The notes beneath the pieces were generated by a model. It did no database searches. It was not told the origin of the DNA and was given only the letters and a program-made list of their open reading frames with translations. Shown here piece after piece: positions 32,846-40,859 of a DNA stretch of 40,859 nt. A program made the position numbers and the translations under genes. The stretch is from Rhodothermaceae bacterium Tc-Br11_B2g6_7. Its GTDB lineage: Bacteria; Bacteroidota; Rhodothermia; Rhodothermales; Salinibacteraceae. The stretch spans positions 1 to 40,859 of the forward strand of contig LKNB01000025.1 of NCBI GenBank assembly GCA_001564055.1, written 5' to 3'. How positions within the stretch are numbered: position 1 is the stretch's first letter; each line of letters starts with the position of its first letter.

Positions 32846-35434
32846 ATGAATCGTTTGGTCGTTGTTGAATCTCCTACGAAAGCCCGTACCATCCGGCAGT
32901 TCTTGTCGGGTGGGGATTATCAGGTGGAGGCCAGCATGGGGCATATTCGGGACTTGCCATCGTCGGCCAAGGAAGTACCGGCAGAGGTTAAGGGCGAAGA
33001 TTGGGCTACGCTGGGCGTCCGGGTAGATAACGGCTTCGAGCCGCTGTACGTGATTCCTTCGAAAAAGAAGAAGGTGGTGCGCGAGCTAAAGGCAGCGCTC
33101 AAGAACGCCGACGAGTTGTTTATCGCTACAGATGAAGACCGTGAAGGCGAATCCATTGGCTGGCATTTGCTGGAGGTCCTCAACCCTTCAGTGCCGGTGC
33201 GCCGCATGGTCTTCCACGAAATTACGCAGGAGGCCATCGAGCAGGCGCTGGAGTCGACGCGCGACATCGACCGCAACCTGGTCGACGCGCAGGAGACCCG
33301 CCGCATCCTGGACCGCCTGGTGGGTTATGAGATCTCCCCGCTGCTCTGGAAGAAAATTAAGCCGAAGCTCTCCGCCGGGCGCGTGCAGAGCGTGGCCGTC
33401 CGCCTGCTCGTGCAGCGCGAGATCGAGCGCATTCACTTTGTGCCGGCCTCGTACTGGGACCTCAAAGCCACGCTGGCGCAGGAGGGGCAGGCCTTCGACG
33501 CCAAGATGACGCATTATAACGACCTGCGCTTGGCCTCGGGTCGGGACTTCGACGAGAACACCGGGCGCCTCAAGGAGGGTCTGGAGGATGGCAAGGACCT
33601 GCTCCTTATGGAAGAAGCGCAGGCCACCAGTCTGGCCGAGCGCTTGGCCGATGCCCCGTGGCGCGTGGTGAACGTAGACGAGCGGCAGTCGCAGCGGAAG
33701 CCGTACGCCCCGTTCATTACCTCGACGTTGCAGCAGGAGGCCAGCCGGAAGCTCAGCCTTTCGGCGGGGCAGACCATGCAAACGGCGCAGCGGCTGTACG
33801 AGAACGGCCACATCACGTACATGCGTACGGACTCGTCCAACCTCTCCACGGAAGCAATGAATGGCGCTCGGGCGGCGGTCAAGAAGCGCTACGGAGACAC
33901 CTATCTCAGCCCCAAACCCCGAATCTACAGCGGCAAGGTGCGGAACGCGCAGGAGGCCCACGAGGCCATCCGCCCGGCCGGCTCAGCCATGAAGACGGCC
34001 AAAGAGCTCAAACTTCGCGGCGTGGAAGCCCGACTGTATGACCTCATCTGGAAGCGGACCGTGGCTTCCCAGATGGCCAATGCTCGCCTCAAGCACATCA
34101 CTGCGCACATCGAATCTGGCGAAGAGGGCGACGTCGCGCGGTTTCGTGCCTCGGGCAAGACCATCGAGTTTGCCGGCTTTTTCCGCGCCTACGTAGAAGG
34201 CAGCGACGACCCCACGGCGGCGCTGGAAGACCGGGAGAATCCGTTGCCCCGTCTCAAGGAAGGGGATGCGCCCGCCTGCAAGGAAGTGGAACCGGTAGGG
34301 CACGAAACGAAGCCCCCCAGCCGCTTTACGGAAGCCTCGCTCATCAAAATGCTGGAGCAGGAAGGTATCGGGCGCCCCAGCACCTATGCCTCGATTATCG
34401 ACACCATCCAGCGCCGCAACTACGCCCGGTCGAAGGGTAGTTCGCTGGTGCCTACCTTCTGGGCCTTCGCCACCAATAACCTGCTGGAGGCGCAGTTCGA
34501 CAAGCTGGTGGATGTGCACTTCACCGCCAACATGGAGCAGGTGCTGGATGATATTGCCGCGGGTGAGCGGGACGCGGAGCCGTATCTGCAATCGTTTTAC
34601 CAGGGGGACGACGGGCTCCGGGCACGCGTGGAGGGGGGGCTGGAGTCCATCGACCCCCGCGAGATCTGCGCGCTCGACTTCACGCCCTGGCAGCCGCACG
34701 TCGTGCGGGTTGGACGGTACGGGCCGTACGTGGAAGGCGACGTGGAGGGCGACACAGAAACGGCCTCGCTCCCCGACGACATCGCGCCCGGCGACGTCAC
34801 CAAGGAATACCTGGATGAGCTGCTCGAACGCAGCCACGCCGGCGATCAGGTGCTGGGCATTCATCCCGAGCACGATATGCCCATCATCCTCAAGAGCGGC
34901 CCCTTCGGCCCGTATGTGCAGTTGGGCGATGACGAGCAGGAAGGGAAGCCCAAGCGGATGTCGCTGCCTGATGGCGTAGAGCCCGATGATGTGACGTTCG
35001 ACCTCGGCCGTCAGCTCATCGACCTGCCGCGCACGCTGGGCGCCCATCCCGAGTCCGGCAAGGATGTGCAGGCCAGCATCGGGCGGTATGGCCCGTACGT
35101 GCGCCATCAGGGCACCTTCGCCTCCCTCAAAAAAGACGACGACGTGCTCACCGTCGAACTGCCCCGTGCGCTGGAGCTACTGCAGAAGAAAAACAAACGC
35201 AATGCCCCGCTTCGGGTCCTGGGGGCTCATCCCGAGACGGGCGCGGCCATTGAGGTGCGCGACGGGCGCTATGGCCCGTACGTTAAACACAAGAAGACGA
35301 ACGCCTCCCTTCCCGATGACCTCACCCCAGACGACATCACCCTGCAGCAGGGGGTAGAGCTGATCAACCAGAAGCTTGAGAAAAAAGGAAAGCGCAAGGG
35401 TAAGAAAAAGAAGAGCAAGGCGAAGAGGAAATAG
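32846..35434 (+). CDS. topA: DNA topoisomerase I (type IA)
   Basis: An 862-residue enzyme that relaxes negative supercoils. The start at 32846 (MNRLVVVESPTKA) is the family's normal one; the frame is open 29 codons farther upstream without similarity. Toprim residues are Glu8 (VVESP) and the DxDxE motif TDEDRE (Asp96, Asp98, Glu100). The catalytic tyrosine is Tyr325 in GHITYMRTDS. The C-terminal half carries repeated RYGPYV / PFGPYV units with LPDD-type linkers (from about 620 on) instead of C4 zinc fingers. It ends in a lysine-rich tail of about 20 residues (KGKRKGKKKKSKAKRK). Such lysine tails can bind DNA. A clear terminator follows. Confidence 0.96.
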   Translation: MNRLVVVESPTKARTIRQFLSGGDYQVEASMGHIRDLPSSAKEVPAEVKGEDWATLGVRVDNGFEPLYVIPSKKKKVVRELKAALKNADELFIATDEDREGESIGWHLLEVLNPSVPVRRMVFHEITQEAIEQALESTRDIDRNLVDAQETRRILDRLVGYEISPLLWKKIKPKLSAGRVQSVAVRLLVQREIERIHFVPASYWDLKATLAQEGQAFDAKMTHYNDLRLASGRDFDENTGRLKEGLEDGKDLLLMEEAQATSLAERLADAPWRVVNVDERQSQRKPYAPFITSTLQQEASRKLSLSAGQTMQTAQRLYENGHITYMRTDSSNLSTEAMNGARAAVKKRYGDTYLSPKPRIYSGKVRNAQEAHEAIRPAGSAMKTAKELKLRGVEARLYDLIWKRTVASQMANARLKHITAHIESGEEGDVARFRASGKTIEFAGFFRAYVEGSDDPTAALEDRENPLPRLKEGDAPACKEVEPVGHETKPPSRFTEASLIKMLEQEGIGRPSTYASIIDTIQRRNYARSKGSSLVPTFWAFATNNLLEAQFDKLVDVHFTANMEQVLDDIAAGERDAEPYLQSFYQGDDGLRARVEGGLESIDPREICALDFTPWQPHVVRVGRYGPYVEGDVEGDTETASLPDDIAPGDVTKEYLDELLERSHAGDQVLGIHPEHDMPIILKSGPFGPYVQLGDDEQEGKPKRMSLPDGVEPDDVTFDLGRQLIDLPRTLGAHPESGKDVQASIGRYGPYVRHQGTFASLKKDDDVLTVELPRALELLQKKNKRNAPLRVLGAHPETGAAIEVRDGRYGPYVKHKKTNASLPDDLTPDDITLQQGVELINQKLEKKGKRKGKKKKSKAKRK

Positions 35435-35485
35435 CCGCGTCCCTTGGTTTGCCAGGGCGAAGGCTGGCATCACTATGTAGCGAAA

Positions 35486-35516
35486 CGCTCGGTGCCCAGG
35501 CGCCGGGCGTTTTTTT
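35486..35516 (+). terminator. intrinsic terminator of topA
   Basis: A 10-bp stem (CGCTCGGTGC with GCGCCGGGCG, two G-T pairs) around loop CCAG, directly followed by seven Ts (35510-35516). It lies about 50 bases after the topA stop. Confidence 0.85.
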
Positions 35517-35675
35517 ATGCTGATGGAAAGGCATGCAACTTTTATGTGCACCTGTCTGCGCCAGTCATTACCTTAATCATATCTTCGCGGTACACGTATG
35601 ACACATGAGTTGTCGTGCGGCTAAGCCAGCGTCAACGCAGCGCCTTCTTTCCTCTACCACAAGCCCCCCTGCCTT

Positions 35676-37655
35676 ATGGGTGAGCAGAACGTTTCCACGG
35701 TCGACGATAATTCCAAACTGCGTCAGTTTGTCCGCGAGATTTTGCAGGACGTGCGCGCATTGGAGCACATGCTGTCCCATGATATGTTCGAAACCGGCAT
35801 ACGGCGTATTGGGGCTGAGCAAGAGCTCTTTTTGATTGACGAACGGGGACAGCCTGCCCCCATTATCGAAGAGGTGCTTGCGCACAATACCGACGACCGG
35901 GTGGTAACCGAGCTCACCAAGTTCAACCTGGAGTTCAACATGGACCCCATGGTGTTCGGAGGCGATTGTCTCCGGCGCATGGAAGAAGACGTCAACCAGA
36001 CGATGGAGTACGTCCGGGAAATCGTTCGTAAAGCCGGCGGAGACGTCGTGCTGACGGGGATCCTACCGACAATTCATATCTCGGACGTCGTACTTGATAA
36101 TATGACGCCGAAGCCGAGGTACTACGCACTCAACAATGCGCTCAACCGCCTCCGCGGCGGACCTGCGCAGTTTCAGATTCGAGGCGTGGACGAGCTCTTT
36201 GTGAAGCACGACTCCATCATGCTGGAGGGGTGCAATACCAGCTTCCAGACGCACTTTCAGGTGGCGCCGGATGAGTTTGCTGACCTCTATAACATTGCGC
36301 AGGTGGCAGCGGGGCCGTGTCTGGCCTGTGCCACCAACTCGCCCACCCTCTTCGGGAAGCGCCTCTGGCAGGAAACCCGCATTGCGCTCTTCCAGCAGGC
36401 GGTGGACACGCGCAGTACGAACCTGTACCTGCGCGACATGAGCCCCCGGGTGCACTTCGGCACCGACTGGGTGAAGGACTCGGTCACAGAGATCTTTAAA
36501 GAGGACATCTCACGCTTTCGGGTGATTCTCTCTACTGACGAGCCCGAGGACCCCTTCGGAATGCTCGATGCCGGGCAGGTGCCCAAGCTCAAAGCCTTGC
36601 AGCTCCACAACGGTACCGTCTACCGCTGGAACCGTGCCTGCTATGGCATCACCGATGGGAAGCCGCACCTGCGCATCGAAAATCGGATCCTGCCGGCGGG
36701 CCCAACGCCCATCGACGAGGTGGCCAACTCGGCCTTCTGGTTCGGCCTCGTCAGTGGGCTGTACCGCAAGCACGGCGACATCACCGATGCGATCCTGTTC
36801 GACGACGCCAAGAGTAACTTCATCGCGGCGGCGCGTCTGGGGCTGTCTGCTCAGCTTACATGGCTGAACGGGGAGAAGCTGCCGGCCTCCAAACTCATCT
36901 GCGACGAGCTCCTGCCGCTGGCTCGTGAGGGGCTGGCCGGCTCGGGTATCGATGAGGAGGACATCGACCGCTACCTTGGCGTCATCCGGGATCGCGTGCA
37001 GGCCCAGCGCACCGGTGCCGACTGGCAGATCGAATCGCTGGCCAGGATGCGAGAGGCCCACCCGGACAGCACCCGCGCGGAACGGCTCAACTCGCTCGTA
37101 CTGGAGATGCGCGATTGGCAAGAGAAGGGGACGCCCGTGCACACCTGGGACTTCGCTCAGCTGCGCGAACGCACCGGGCCTACAGAGATGGAACAGACGC
37201 GCGTAGAGCACTTCATGTCCACCGACCTCTTCACCGTCCACCAGGATGAACTCGTGGAGTTTGTCGCCTGCTTGATGGATTGGCAGCGCATTCGCCACGT
37301 CCTGGTGGAAGATCATCAGCACCGCCTGGTGGGGCTCATTACCCATCGCAGCGTGCTCCGCTTTCTGGCTGAACATGGGCCGACGCGCGATGACAAAGGG
37401 GGCATTCCCGTGCGTCAGATCATGGTGAAAGATCCCATTTCCGTAACGCCCGAAACTCACAGTCGTGAGGCGATCAAGCTGATGCGCGACGAGCAGATCG
37501 GGGCGCTTCCCGTGGTGCGGGATGCCCAACTGGTGGGCCTGATTACCGAACGCGATTTCCTTAGCATCGCGGGTCAAATCCTCGATCGGAGCCTCAACCT
37601 GGACGAGGACGAACTCGGCCTCTCCGAGCTGGCCCTCCGGCGCATCGACTCGTAA
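35676..37655 (+). CDS. GCS2-type glutamate-cysteine-ligase-like enzyme fused to a CBS-domain pair
   Basis: A 659-residue protein. Residues about 30-430 match the GCS2/YbdK family of carboxylate-amine ligases: RRIGAEQELFLID early, KFNLEFNMDPMVFGGDC, ASFQ-like CNTSFQTHFQVAPDEF, and HLRIENRILPAGPTPIDEV. Residues 510-630 are two CBS domains (VEHFMSTDLFTVHQDE; VRQIMVKDPISVTPETHSREAIKLM), ending GLITERDFLSIA. CBS pairs usually sense adenine nucleotides, so the fusion suggests energy-controlled synthesis of a gamma-glutamyl or related amide product. The actual substrates are unknown; glutathione-like thiols are one possibility. It has its own upstream region after the topA terminator. Confidence 0.87.
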   Translation: MGEQNVSTVDDNSKLRQFVREILQDVRALEHMLSHDMFETGIRRIGAEQELFLIDERGQPAPIIEEVLAHNTDDRVVTELTKFNLEFNMDPMVFGGDCLRRMEEDVNQTMEYVREIVRKAGGDVVLTGILPTIHISDVVLDNMTPKPRYYALNNALNRLRGGPAQFQIRGVDELFVKHDSIMLEGCNTSFQTHFQVAPDEFADLYNIAQVAAGPCLACATNSPTLFGKRLWQETRIALFQQAVDTRSTNLYLRDMSPRVHFGTDWVKDSVTEIFKEDISRFRVILSTDEPEDPFGMLDAGQVPKLKALQLHNGTVYRWNRACYGITDGKPHLRIENRILPAGPTPIDEVANSAFWFGLVSGLYRKHGDITDAILFDDAKSNFIAAARLGLSAQLTWLNGEKLPASKLICDELLPLAREGLAGSGIDEEDIDRYLGVIRDRVQAQRTGADWQIESLARMREAHPDSTRAERLNSLVLEMRDWQEKGTPVHTWDFAQLRERTGPTEMEQTRVEHFMSTDLFTVHQDELVEFVACLMDWQRIRHVLVEDHQHRLVGLITHRSVLRFLAEHGPTRDDKGGIPVRQIMVKDPISVTPETHSREAIKLMRDEQIGALPVVRDAQLVGLITERDFLSIAGQILDRSLNLDEDELGLSELALRRIDS

Positions 37656-37800
37656 GGGCCTGCGCGCAAGTGGGCCAAGAACATACGCCGACATTGGGTG
37701 CAGCATCGCTACAATTGCTGGGGTGCGTCCGAGAAACATGGGCGTAGAGGGGCAATATATCTCCTCTATTGATTCTCCCACCGCTTGGACATCACCTCCT

Positions 37801-38037
37801 ATGGCAACACACGATTTTGATACCCTTACCGTAGAAATAGATGAAGCCCTCTGCATTGGCAGCGGGAACTGCGTGAACATGGCCCCCGGCGTCTTCCAGC
37901 TCAACGAGGAAAACGTGGTCGAATTTGTGGACGACCCACAGGCCACAGACGACGAGGAAGTGATCGAGGCGTGCAATCTGTGTCCCGTTGACGCGCTCAT
38001 CGTGCACAATGCCGACGGCGAGCAACTGGTGCCGTAA
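37801..38037 (+). CDS. small single-cluster ferredoxin with a Cys-to-Ser second ligand
   Basis: A 78-residue acidic ferredoxin. The cluster motif is CIGSGNC (Cys18, Ser21, Cys24) with a distal CNLCP (Cys58, Cys61). In standard one-cluster ferredoxins the pattern is CxxCxxC...CP, so position two is serine here. Proteins with Asp or Ser there often hold a [3Fe-4S] or an easily converted [4Fe-4S] cluster. ATG at 37801 is chosen because upstream residues (from 37723) have no similarity. It stands alone, closed by a strong hairpin at 38092-38132. Confidence 0.86.
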   Translation: MATHDFDTLTVEIDEALCIGSGNCVNMAPGVFQLNEENVVEFVDDPQATDDEEVIEACNLCPVDALIVHNADGEQLVP

Positions 38038-38091
38038 TTGCCGAACGTACGAATGGCGCACTTTGCCCGTTACACTACAAAAGAAGACAAG

Positions 38092-38132
38092 GAAGCCCAC
38101 GGTGGTCTAACGATCTGCCTGCCGTGGGCTTC
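38092..38132 (+). terminator. terminator after the ferredoxin gene
   Basis: Perfect 11-bp stem (GAAGCCCACGG with CCGTGGGCTTC), extendable by one more pair, with a 19-nt loop, followed by TTCGTTTC. It lies between the ferredoxin and the RND adaptor. Confidence 0.7.
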
Positions 38133-38162
38133 TTCGTTTCCTGCTCCCGATTTACACCGCGC

Positions 38163-39356
38163 ATGAGTCCGACGCTAAAACGCATCTTACTGGGCCTGGG
38201 CGCCCTTCTTGTCCTGGGCCTACTGGCATACCCCAAGCTACCGTCCTTTACCGGGGGCGAGGCTGAGGGAAATGCCAGCACAGAAGCGCGCGGGTCCGGG
38301 GGCGGTGATGCGTTGCGGGTAGACGGCCATGTGGTAGAACCGGTCTTGCTGGAGGACCGCGTGCAGTCCACCGGCACCATCCAGGCGAACGAATACGTCA
38401 ACCTGCGCACGGAAGTCGCGGGGCGCGTCGAAACGGTCGGCTTTGCTGAAGGGGAGCGGGTACGGCGCGGGGAGCTGCTGCTCAAGATCAACGACAACGA
38501 ACTGCAGGCGGAGCGCCGCCGCACGGAGCTGCGCCTAAGCCTTGCCACGCAGCAAGAACAGCGGCAGCGCGAGCTCCTGGCAGAGGGAGGCATCAGCCAG
38601 GAGACGTACGACGCCACCCTGAACGAGAAAAACGTGCTGGAGGCGGAACTGCAGCTCTTGGATGCGCAAATCCAAAAAACAGAGCTGCGGGCGCCATTCG
38701 ACGGTGTGCTCGGCCTGCGGGACATCAGCCCGGGCAGCTTCGTCTCCTCCGAAACCACGGTCACTACCCTCCAGGAGCTAAATCCTGTGCGGGTGGAATT
38801 TACGTTGCCCGAACGCTATGCGCGGCGCGTCACGGTGGGGGACGAAATTCAATTTACGGTGGAAGGGGTCGACGACGAGTTCACGGCGGAGATCTATGCC
38901 CTCGATCCCGTGATACAGCAGGGCACCCGCTCGCTACGGCTACGTGCACGGGCCGAAAATCCAGACCGACAGCTATGGCCGGGTAACTTTGCCAACGTGT
39001 CCTACGTCATTGAGCGCTTTGAAGACGCGCTGGTGGTGCCTTCCATCGCAGTCATCCCCTCGCTGGAGGGGCGGCGCGTGTACGTGTTGCAAGATGGCGA
39101 AGCGCAGCCACGCAGCGTCGAGACCGGTCTCCGTACGGAACGCAACCTGCAGATCGTACGTGGGCTGGCCCCACAGGATACCGTTATCACAACGGGCCTG
39201 CAACGACTCCGCCCCGGCCTGCCTGTGCGCCTCTCGGAAACGACGGAAGGCCAGCTGCCCGAGGTAGCACCAGGTGAGGGGGCCATGCCAGACACCGAAA
39301 CCACATCCGAAGAGACCGAGCAGCCCGGCACAGATGATGACGCCACCGTGCAGTAG
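38163..39356 (+). CDS. RND efflux periplasmic adaptor (MexA/AcrA-like)
   Basis: A 397-residue membrane-fusion protein. The signal anchor is at residues 7-25. The lipoyl-like half-motifs GRVETVGFAEGERVRRGELLLKI (near 90-112) and KTELRAPFDGVLGLRDISPGSFV flank a helical hairpin. Beta-barrel and membrane-proximal domains follow (FTLPERYARRVTVGDEI; LVVPSIAVIP). An acidic tail of about 35 residues ends the protein. The start at 38163 follows the ferredoxin terminator, and the pump gene follows 31 bases after the stop. Substrate probably organic or antimicrobial compounds, unlike the CusB-type adaptor at 1818, which has a metal-binding domain. Confidence 0.92.
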   Translation: MSPTLKRILLGLGALLVLGLLAYPKLPSFTGGEAEGNASTEARGSGGGDALRVDGHVVEPVLLEDRVQSTGTIQANEYVNLRTEVAGRVETVGFAEGERVRRGELLLKINDNELQAERRRTELRLSLATQQEQRQRELLAEGGISQETYDATLNEKNVLEAELQLLDAQIQKTELRAPFDGVLGLRDISPGSFVSSETTVTTLQELNPVRVEFTLPERYARRVTVGDEIQFTVEGVDDEFTAEIYALDPVIQQGTRSLRLRARAENPDRQLWPGNFANVSYVIERFEDALVVPSIAVIPSLEGRRVYVLQDGEAQPRSVETGLRTERNLQIVRGLAPQDTVITTGLQRLRPGLPVRLSETTEGQLPEVAPGEGAMPDTETTSEETEQPGTDDDATVQ

Positions 39357-39387
39357 GACTCCATATCTGATCCCTTTTTAGCATGTT

Positions 39388-40859
39388 ATGAAGTTATCGT
39401 CTCTTAGCGTTCGGCGTCCCGTGCTGGCCACGGTGATGTCGCTCGTCATTGTCATCTTCGGCGTGATCGCGTTCATGGAGCTGGGCGTGCGCGAGTATCC
39501 GTCCGTGGAATCGCCGGTCATTACGGTATCGACGAACTATCCGGGCGCGAACGCCACAGTGATCGAGTCGCAGATCACCGAGCCGATCGAGAATCAGGTA
39601 AACGGCATTGAGGGGATCCGCACGCTCACGTCGGTAAGCCGGGAGGGGCGGAGCACTGTGCGGGCCGAGTTTTTGATTGGCACGGATCTCGATCGGGCCG
39701 CGAATGACGTGCGCGACCGTGTATCGCGCGCCCAAGGGCAGTTACCGCCCGACGTGGATCCGCCCACTATCTCCAAGGCGGACGATGACGAAGACCCAAT
39801 CATTTTCCTCAACATTAGCAGCGATCGGCGCGACCTCCTTGAGCTCACGGACCTGGCCGATAACCTCTTCCGCGAGCGGTTTCAGACGATCCCTGGTGTC
39901 AGCCGTGTGGATATCTGGGGCTCGAAGCGCTATGCCATGCGCATGTGGATTGACCCGGACAAGATGGCCGCGCACGGTCTTACTGCGCAAGACGTACGTA
40001 ATGCCGTCAGTTCGGAGAATGTAGAGCTGCCCTCCGGTCTGATTGAAGGGGAGGAGGTACAGCTCACCGTGCGCACGCTCAGTCGGCTCGAATCGCCGGA
40101 AGAGTTCAATGATCTGATTTTGAAAGAGGAAGACGGGCAAACCGTCCGCTTTCGCGACATTGGCTACGCTGAACTGGGGCCAGAGAACGAGCGGACGATA
40201 TTAAAGCACGATGGCGAGCCCATGGTGGGCGTGGTGCTTCGCCCGCTGGCCGGCGCCAATTCCATCGAAATAGCGGACGCGTTTTACGAGCGCCGCTCTC
40301 AGATCGAGGCCACGATGCCGGCTGATCTGCAAACGGCCATTGGCTTTGACACCACCGAGTTTATCCGGGATTCGATCTCGGAAGTACAGCAGACCATCTT
40401 CATCGCGCTGCTCCTGGTAATGCTGGTGATCTTCCTCTTTCTGCGCGATTGGCGAACCACCATCATTCCCATCGTGGTGATTCCGGTAGCGCTTATCGGG
40501 ACGTTCTTCATCATGTACTTGCTGGGCTTCTCCATCAACGTACTGACGCTGCTGGCGGTGGTGCTCGCGATCGGTATTGTGGTAGACGATGCGATTGTGG
40601 TGGTGGAAAATATCTACTCGAAAATCGAGGCCGGGAGTGACCGCATCGACGCAGCTATCGTGGGTACGCGGGAGATCTTTTTTGCCATCGTTTCCACAAC
40701 GCTGGCCCTGGTGGCGGTCTTTACGCCCATTCTGTTTCTGGGCGGACTCACCGGGCGGCTCTTCACGGAGTTTGGGGTTACGCTGGCGGGGGCGGTGATT
40801 ATATCCTCGTTTGTGGCCCTTACCTTCACCCCCATGCTCTGCTCGAAAATTCTGAAGAA
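39388..40859 (+). CDS. RND efflux pump permease (AcrB/MexF-like), cut by window end
   Basis: Open from ATG at 39388 to the end of the window (490 codons and 2 bases), so only the first half of the roughly 1030-residue pump is present. It begins MKLSSLSVRRPVLATVMSL, with TM1 at about 12-32. Porter motifs follow (REYPSVESPVITVSTNYPGA; PGVSRVDIWGSKRYAMRMWI). Residues from about 335 hold TM2-TM4, with GIVVDDAIVVVENIYSKIE carrying the two aspartates of the proton relay. It is the HAE1-type pump partner of the adaptor at 38163. Confidence 0.93.
   Translation, partial: MKLSSLSVRRPVLATVMSLVIVIFGVIAFMELGVREYPSVESPVITVSTNYPGANATVIESQITEPIENQVNGIEGIRTLTSVSREGRSTVRAEFLIGTDLDRAANDVRDRVSRAQGQLPPDVDPPTISKADDDEDPIIFLNISSDRRDLLELTDLADNLFRERFQTIPGVSRVDIWGSKRYAMRMWIDPDKMAAHGLTAQDVRNAVSSENVELPSGLIEGEEVQLTVRTLSRLESPEEFNDLILKEEDGQTVRFRDIGYAELGPENERTILKHDGEPMVGVVLRPLAGANSIEIADAFYERRSQIEATMPADLQTAIGFDTTEFIRDSISEVQQTIFIALLLVMLVIFLFLRDWRTTIIPIVVIPVALIGTFFIMYLLGFSINVLTLLAVVLAIGIVVDDAIVVVENIYSKIEAGSDRIDAAIVGTREIFFAIVSTTLALVAVFTPILFLGGLTGRLFTEFGVTLAGAVIISSFVALTFTPMLCSKILK

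Noticed and set aside
36510..38009. A 499-codon minus-strand open frame opposite the GCS2-CBS gene and ferredoxin
   Set aside because: The plus strand encodes two clear families there; the antisense frame spans both genes and their gap, which a real gene would not do.

Overview
The window is GC-rich bacterial DNA, gene-dense, with mostly short intergenic gaps. Many starts lack a clear Shine-Dalgarno site, and many proteins are strongly acidic (CusB, the ferredoxin, TopA, Dps). Together with the gene content (SufBCDSE-T, a 6-bladed beta-propeller-type exported protein, a HYC/CC/PP-like small protein, Cus-type RND genes) this points to the Bacteroidota/Rhodothermota side, perhaps a halophilic Rhodothermia member related to Salinibacter. 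This placement is inference; no rRNA gene is present to settle it.

Layout. (1) 1-1780: an IS200/IS605-type element with tnpA, a tnpB broken by one in-frame TGA, a probable omega (guide) RNA region, and end hairpins sharing the same 7-nt loop. (2) 1818-10311, minus strand: a copper/silver efflux cluster read as HYC/CC/PP-like exported protein, cupredoxin lipoprotein, CusA pump, CusC outer-membrane channel, a repeat-filled gap, then the CusB adaptor. (3) 10312-16795: a palindrome-rich gap, then TRIC-type channel, pirin, beta-propeller protein, phosphoglucomutase and a TPM-domain membrane protein on the plus strand, facing a VOC protein. (4) 16828-19755: a large TPR plus NtrC-like AAA+ plus Fis-HTH regulator whose GAFTGA and Walker B residues are gone. 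(5) 19817-25684, minus strand: sufB-C-D-S-E-T, divergent from an A-type carrier (sufA-like) at 26003. A 7-4-7 palindrome built on GTAAAC lies between them, and a second copy overlaps the sufA-like stop codon. (6) 26367-29099, minus strand: a small outer-membrane-type protein, a HemW homologue in which all three radical-SAM cysteines are replaced, and two tandem DUF192 lipoproteins. (7) 29258-32500: glutaryl-CoA dehydrogenase, two paralogous one-TM coiled-coil proteins, a small membrane protein, and Dps behind a possible sigma-54 site. (8) 32846-37655: topA and a GCS2-type ligase fused to a CBS pair. (9) 37801-40859: a one-cluster ferredoxin, then an RND adaptor and the first 490 codons of its pump, cut by the window end.

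Common threads are metal and thiol/redox homeostasis (Cu/Ag efflux, Fe-S assembly, Dps iron storage, a gamma-glutamyl-ligase-like enzyme) and two RND systems. The observations most worth following are the cysteine-less HemW homologue, the catalytically degenerate NtrC-like protein, the two-hairpin dispersed repeat with compensatory stem changes, and the GTAAAC palindromes around the suf genes.
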